From positions 1 through 7,628 of the forward strand of contig SVQJ01000080.1 in assembly GCA_015065395.1 (NCBI GenBank): a stretch of DNA of 7,628 nt, read 5' to 3'. A program made the position numbers and the translations under genes. This stretch comes from Oscillospiraceae bacterium (lineage in GTDB: Bacteria; Bacillota; Clostridia; Oscillospirales; CAG-272). Numbering within the stretch: the first letter of the stretch is position 1; every line of letters starts with the position of its first letter. This document shows positions 5,790 through 7,628 of this stretch, one piece after another. The notes below the pieces were generated by a model. The model did no database searches and had not been told where the DNA came from. It saw only the letters and a program-made list of their open reading frames with translations.

Positions 5790-5866
5790 TGGTCGGAGTG
5801 ACAGGATTCGAACCTGCGACTTCGTCGTCCCGAACGACGCGCTCTACCAAACTGAGCCACACCCCG
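5790..5866 (-). tRNA. tRNA-Pro (anticodon CGG), CCA encoded
   Basis: A complete 77-nt cloverleaf. The acceptor CGGGGTG pairs with CACTCCG (one G-U pair) and leaves discriminator A73 followed by an encoded CCA. The D arm is GCTC...GAGC. The anticodon stem CGTCG/CGACG holds the loop TTCGGGA with anticodon CGG, which reads CCG. The T arm is CAGG-TTCGAAT-CCTG with flanking G and C. A C1-G72 pair, A73 and G37 after the anticodon are the usual bacterial tRNA-Pro identity features. It is the last and only complete copy in a row of three tRNA 5' ends; its promoter lies in the adjoining 194-bp repeat. The terminator at 5721-5762 follows. Confidence 0.96.
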
Positions 5867-6040
5867 ATATGCAAATATTAAATTATAACGTTTTCAGCGC
5901 CCCTTTTTGCAAGTGTCCGCGCTACGCGCTCTTCCGTTTGGAAAATAGTCGTCTCGCTCCCTGCCGGTCACGATACTCCTTTTTCCTGCACCCTCTTTCG
6001 GCTCGCTTATTCCGCCACCGGCGGCGCGATCCTCATTCGT
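5847..6040 (-). repeat. 194-bp tandem repeat, copy nearest the tRNA
   Basis: The unit contains the first 20 nt of tRNA-Pro (5847-5866, part of the complete gene) and 174 nt of upstream DNA. I find it identical, base for base, to 6041-6234. The upstream part is purine-rich on the minus strand, carries small hairpins (CCGCC-GGT-GGCGG and GCGC-GTA-GCGC) and ends in a TATAAT promoter. Plus- and minus-strand open frames crossing it are not credible genes. I do not recognise the 174-nt sequence. Confidence 0.95.
5882..5912 (-). promoter_or_regulatory. Repeat-borne promoter directly upstream of tRNA-Pro
   Basis: A perfect TATAAT (5882-5887) lies 15 nt upstream of the mature tRNA 5' end. The best -35 is TTGCAA (5907-5912) at 19 nt, longer than ideal. 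This is the promoter closest to the complete tRNA. Confidence 0.6.
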
Positions 6041-6060
6041 CCAAACTGAGCCACACCCCG
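6041..6060 (-). pseudogene. Truncated tRNA-Pro 5' end (middle copy)
   Basis: CGGGGTGTGGCTCAGTTTGG, identical to nucleotides 1-20 of the complete tRNA. It breaks off in the D-loop and continues into ACGAATGAGG instead of TAGAGC. The 3' half of the D stem and everything after it are missing, so no tRNA can form. A TATAAT promoter lies just upstream. Confidence 0.85.
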
Positions 6061-6075
6061 ATATGCAAATATTAA

Positions 6076-6106
6076 ATTATAACGTTTTCAGCGCCCCTTT
6101 TTGCAA
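6076..6106 (-). promoter_or_regulatory. Repeat-borne promoter, duplicate copy
   Basis: Exact copy of the tRNA-proximal promoter 194 bp further out (TATAAT at 6076-6081, TTGCAA at 6101-6106). It drives the middle truncated tRNA fragment and possibly reads through to the complete gene. Confidence 0.5.
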
Positions 6107-6234
6107 GTGTCCGCGCTACGCGCTCTTCCGTTTGGAAAATAGTCGTCTCGCTCCCTGCCGGTCACGATACTCCTTTTTCCTGCACCCTCTTTCGGCTCGC
6201 TTATTCCGCCACCGGCGGCGCGATCCTCATTCGT

Positions 6235-6254
6235 CCAAACTGAGCCACACCCCG
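6235..6254 (-). pseudogene. Truncated tRNA-Pro 5' end (outermost copy, behind its own promoter)
   Basis: The same 20 nt as the middle fragment with the same D-loop breakpoint, but different upstream DNA: only 3 further nt (TAT) are shared, then GATATATAC replaces the repeat. It lies about 30 nt downstream of a near-consensus promoter (6285-6313). It is therefore likely to be the original tRNA 5' end, now cut off from its body by two repeat units. Confidence 0.8.
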
Positions 6255-6284
6255 ATAGTATATATCCCAATCAACAGCTACAAC

Positions 6285-6313
6285 ATTTTATCACAGCACA
6301 TCTCGCTTGTCAA
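6285..6313 (-). promoter_or_regulatory. Strong outer promoter facing the tRNA repeat region
   Basis: TTGACA (6308-6313) and TAAAAT (6285-6290) are separated by exactly 17 nt on the minus strand. The predicted start near 6278 lies about 24 nt before the outermost tRNA 5' fragment, the usual place for a tRNA promoter. A transcript would cross both repeat units before reaching the complete tRNA. Confidence 0.8.
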
Positions 6314-6377
6314 CCGGATTTTCCAAAACCGCAAGGGAAAATTCATTTATCATAGCGCTTTTAATTCTTCAAATTTC

Positions 6378-6406
6378 TTGCTATTGCAAAATAATTCTGC
6401 TATACT
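6378..6406 (+). promoter_or_regulatory. Promoter of the sialidase-like gene
   Basis: TTGCTA (6378-6383), a 17-nt spacer, and TATACT (6401-6406) preceded by TGC, an extended -10. The predicted start near 6413 leaves a leader of about 24 nt with the ribosome binding site. Between this promoter and the divergent tRNA-side promoter (6314-6377) I see no other structure. Confidence 0.7.
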
Positions 6407-6436
6407 GTTACCAAATAAACTTACGAGGTGATTATT

Positions 6437-7516
6437 ATGTTCCGTAAAATAGCTGAGGGTGATGTTTTTGCCACCGAAAAGACCTGTGCCACCAGCGGTC
6501 CCCGAGTTGCCCGGCTTCCCGACGGTAATTTTATCTGTACCTTTATGATAAACTCCAAGGGCGGTGCCAACGATTTCGTTCCCATGGCATCCTATTCCAA
6601 GGATCTGGTAAACTGGAGCGAGGCAAAGCCCGTATGGCCTGAATTGGAAGGCAAAAAATCCTTTTTCGCTTCCGTTCGCCCCACACGCGACGGCAGGGTG
6701 AGCATTGCCGGTCAGATCTTCGATATAGCCTACCCCGGCGAGGATTTCTGGTCCGACGAGGCAGGCGGAATGAAGGAAAACCAAGTCGCTTTCTCCGTTT
6801 CCGACGATGGTTACAATTTTCCCCTTCCCACCTGTGTTGATCTTCCCTTCTACGGCTCGGCAGAGCAAGCAGGCGGTATGCTGGTTGACCGCGACGGCAC
6901 CATGACTATGATCTACTCCCCCTACCCCACCATCGAAAAGCGCGCAGAGGTTGACACCTGCTGCATGGTGAAGATGACCAGCCGCGACGGAGGAAAGACC
7001 TTTGAGAGCGAAAAGTTCGCCTGCGTTGATGCTCCCAGCACCTATGCGGAAAGCTGGATAACCCGCCTTTGCGACGGCAGGCTCTACGTTTCCACCTGGC
7101 AGACCGCAAGCGAAAATTCCAATCAATATCTTATCTCCGATGATGACGGAAAGACCTTCAAGGGCCCCTATGCACAGCCCTTCCGCGGACAGAGCACGGC
7201 AATTTCTCCCTGGGATGACGGCAGTGTTCTCATAGCATATAATCAGAGAAAGCAGGAGCCTGTCGGCGTTTGGCTTGCCATGGAGCGCCCGGATGAAAAC
7301 GGCGGCATTGAGCTTCTTGAAAACCAGCCTGTCTGGCAGGCTGAGACCACCACAAAGGGCGCAACAAGCGGCGAATTTTCCGACTGGACCGATTTTTCCT
7401 TCGGCGAGCCCCACGTTGCCGTTCTTCCCGATAACACCCTTCTCGTTACCCTTTGGTATCAGCAGGGAGGCATAAACGGAATACGTTATGTCCGCCTTGA
7501 AAGAATTTGCGAATAA
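6437..7516 (+). CDS. Sialidase-superfamily (Asp-box beta-propeller) protein, possible glycoside hydrolase
   Basis: A 359-aa protein with no signal peptide or membrane helix, so probably cytoplasmic. Asp-box-type turns of the SxDxGxxF form recur at VSDDGYNF (121-128), SRDGGKTF (182-189) and SDDDGKTF (234-241). Related blade-start patterns with (P/W)DG or RDG turns occur near 28-30, 84-86 and 260-262, as expected for a five- or six-bladed sialidase-fold propeller. GPRVARLPDG (21-30) sits where sialidases carry their arginine motif, but the full FRIP/catalytic set cannot be confirmed by eye, so substrate and activity are open. ATG 6437 is chosen because GAGGTG ends 6 nt before it; a GTG at 6428 lies within that site. 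The gene is G+C-rich with many GCC, CCC and GGC codons, unlike the R-M operon. Only 35 nt, with no terminator, separate it from the next gene. Confidence 0.75.
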   Translation: MFRKIAEGDVFATEKTCATSGPRVARLPDGNFICTFMINSKGGANDFVPMASYSKDLVNWSEAKPVWPELEGKKSFFASVRPTRDGRVSIAGQIFDIAYPGEDFWSDEAGGMKENQVAFSVSDDGYNFPLPTCVDLPFYGSAEQAGGMLVDRDGTMTMIYSPYPTIEKRAEVDTCCMVKMTSRDGGKTFESEKFACVDAPSTYAESWITRLCDGRLYVSTWQTASENSNQYLISDDDGKTFKGPYAQPFRGQSTAISPWDDGSVLIAYNQRKQEPVGVWLAMERPDENGGIELLENQPVWQAETTTKGATSGEFSDWTDFSFGEPHVAVLPDNTLLVTLWYQQGGINGIRYVRLERICE

Positions 7517-7551
7517 TTTTTAAGATCATAGAATAGGAGGTGAGCTTCGTA

Positions 7552-7628
7552 ATGAGAATTTGCTTTCACTGTATGAACCGAATAGATCAAGAAGCCGGCA
7601 TTTGCCCCTATTGCAGAAAAAGCACAAT
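7552..7628 (+). CDS. N-terminus of a zinc-ribbon protein, possibly a Ser/Thr protein kinase (truncated by window)
   Basis: Only 25 codons are visible, from ATG 7552, preceded by AGGAGGTGA. The start MRICFHCMNRIDQEAGICPY contains a CxxC knuckle (residues 4-7) and CPYC (18-21), a complete four-cysteine zinc ribbon. In Clostridia, such an N-terminal ribbon commonly precedes a Hanks-type kinase domain ('ICYHCM...CPYCG' starts), but other zinc-ribbon membrane proteins begin the same way, so the kinase idea is a guess from memory. It probably shares the transcript of the upstream sialidase-like gene. An in-frame GTG at 7540 overlaps the ribosome binding site and is not preferred. Confidence 0.7.
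   Translation, partial: MRICFHCMNRIDQEAGICPYCRKST

Larger units (their letters stand above)
6041..6234 (-). repeat. 194-bp tandem repeat, second copy
   Basis: Exact duplicate of the adjacent unit, again starting with the 20-nt tRNA-Pro 5' end (6041-6060). The lack of any difference between the copies points to a recent event or ongoing homogenisation, or to an assembly effect. A third start of the unit (6235-6257, 23 nt) follows before the sequence diverges. Confidence 0.95.

Noticed and set aside
5790..5866. Integrase attachment site (att) at the tRNA 3' end with an island boundary at the R-M operon
   Set aside because: No duplicate of the tRNA 3' end (T arm or acceptor) is found on the far side of the R-M genes, and no integrase is present. 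The duplicated part is the 5' end instead.
5847..6257. CRISPR array
   Set aside because: The repeat period is 194 bp with whole-unit identity and only two full copies; there are no short repeats with unique spacers and no cas genes.
5869..6431. Open frames of 60-122 codons on both strands across the tandem repeat
   Set aside because: They exist because the same 194 bp is repeated without stops. They include antisense tRNA sequence, lack ribosome binding sites, and have low-complexity Arg/Ser/Pro composition.
6350..7414. Long minus-strand open frame (354 codons) opposite the sialidase-like gene
   Set aside because: It is a shadow of a GC-rich coding strand: no ribosome binding site, Gly/Ala/Cys-rich noise, and it ends in the promoter region of the true gene.

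Overview
The window looks like a chromosomal segment from a low-to-mid GC Firmicute, most likely a gut-type Clostridia (Oscillospiraceae/Lachnospiraceae-like). The reasons are strong AGGAGG-type ribosome binding sites, TTGACA/TATAAT promoters, the PadR / HAAS (DUF1700) / DUF4097 gene triplet, and a tRNA with an encoded CCA end. Assignment below class level cannot be made from the sequence alone.

Layout. Positions 1-2660 hold a minus-strand block: a consensus promoter (2629-2657), a PadR-family repressor, a HAAS-domain membrane protein and a DUF4097 membrane-anchored beta-repeat protein. The three genes overlap or abut and form one operon. Downstream on the same strand are a doubtful 41-codon ORF and the first 182 codons of a ZupT-type ZIP metal transporter, which runs off the left edge. 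Positions 2660-2864 hold no gene, only terminator hairpins and one inverted-repeat copy.

Positions 2865-5590 are a compact, visibly more A+T-rich minus-strand operon: a 59-aa ribbon-helix-helix-like protein (GTG start) overlaps by 4 nt an 826-aa single-chain restriction-modification enzyme (PD-(D/E)XK nuclease, N6-adenine methylase, one target-recognition domain). Its promoter lies inside a nearly palindromic operator, so the small protein is a good candidate controller. The block is bracketed by inward-facing copies of a short GGGCTAC-type repeat, without any transposase or integrase.

Positions 5722-6257 hold a minus-strand tRNA-Pro(CGG) with its terminator. Upstream of it is an exact 194-bp tandem repeat (two full copies plus a 23-nt third start). 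Each unit carries the first 20 nt of the tRNA and its own TATAAT promoter. The outermost tRNA 5' fragment sits behind a separate strong promoter. This arrangement is the most unusual structure in the window: it looks as if a small promoter-bearing unit has interrupted the tRNA in its D-loop and restored the lost 5' end.

Positions 6378-7628 are plus-strand: a promoter, a sialidase-superfamily (Asp-box beta-propeller) protein, and 35 nt further on the start of a zinc-ribbon protein cut by the window edge.
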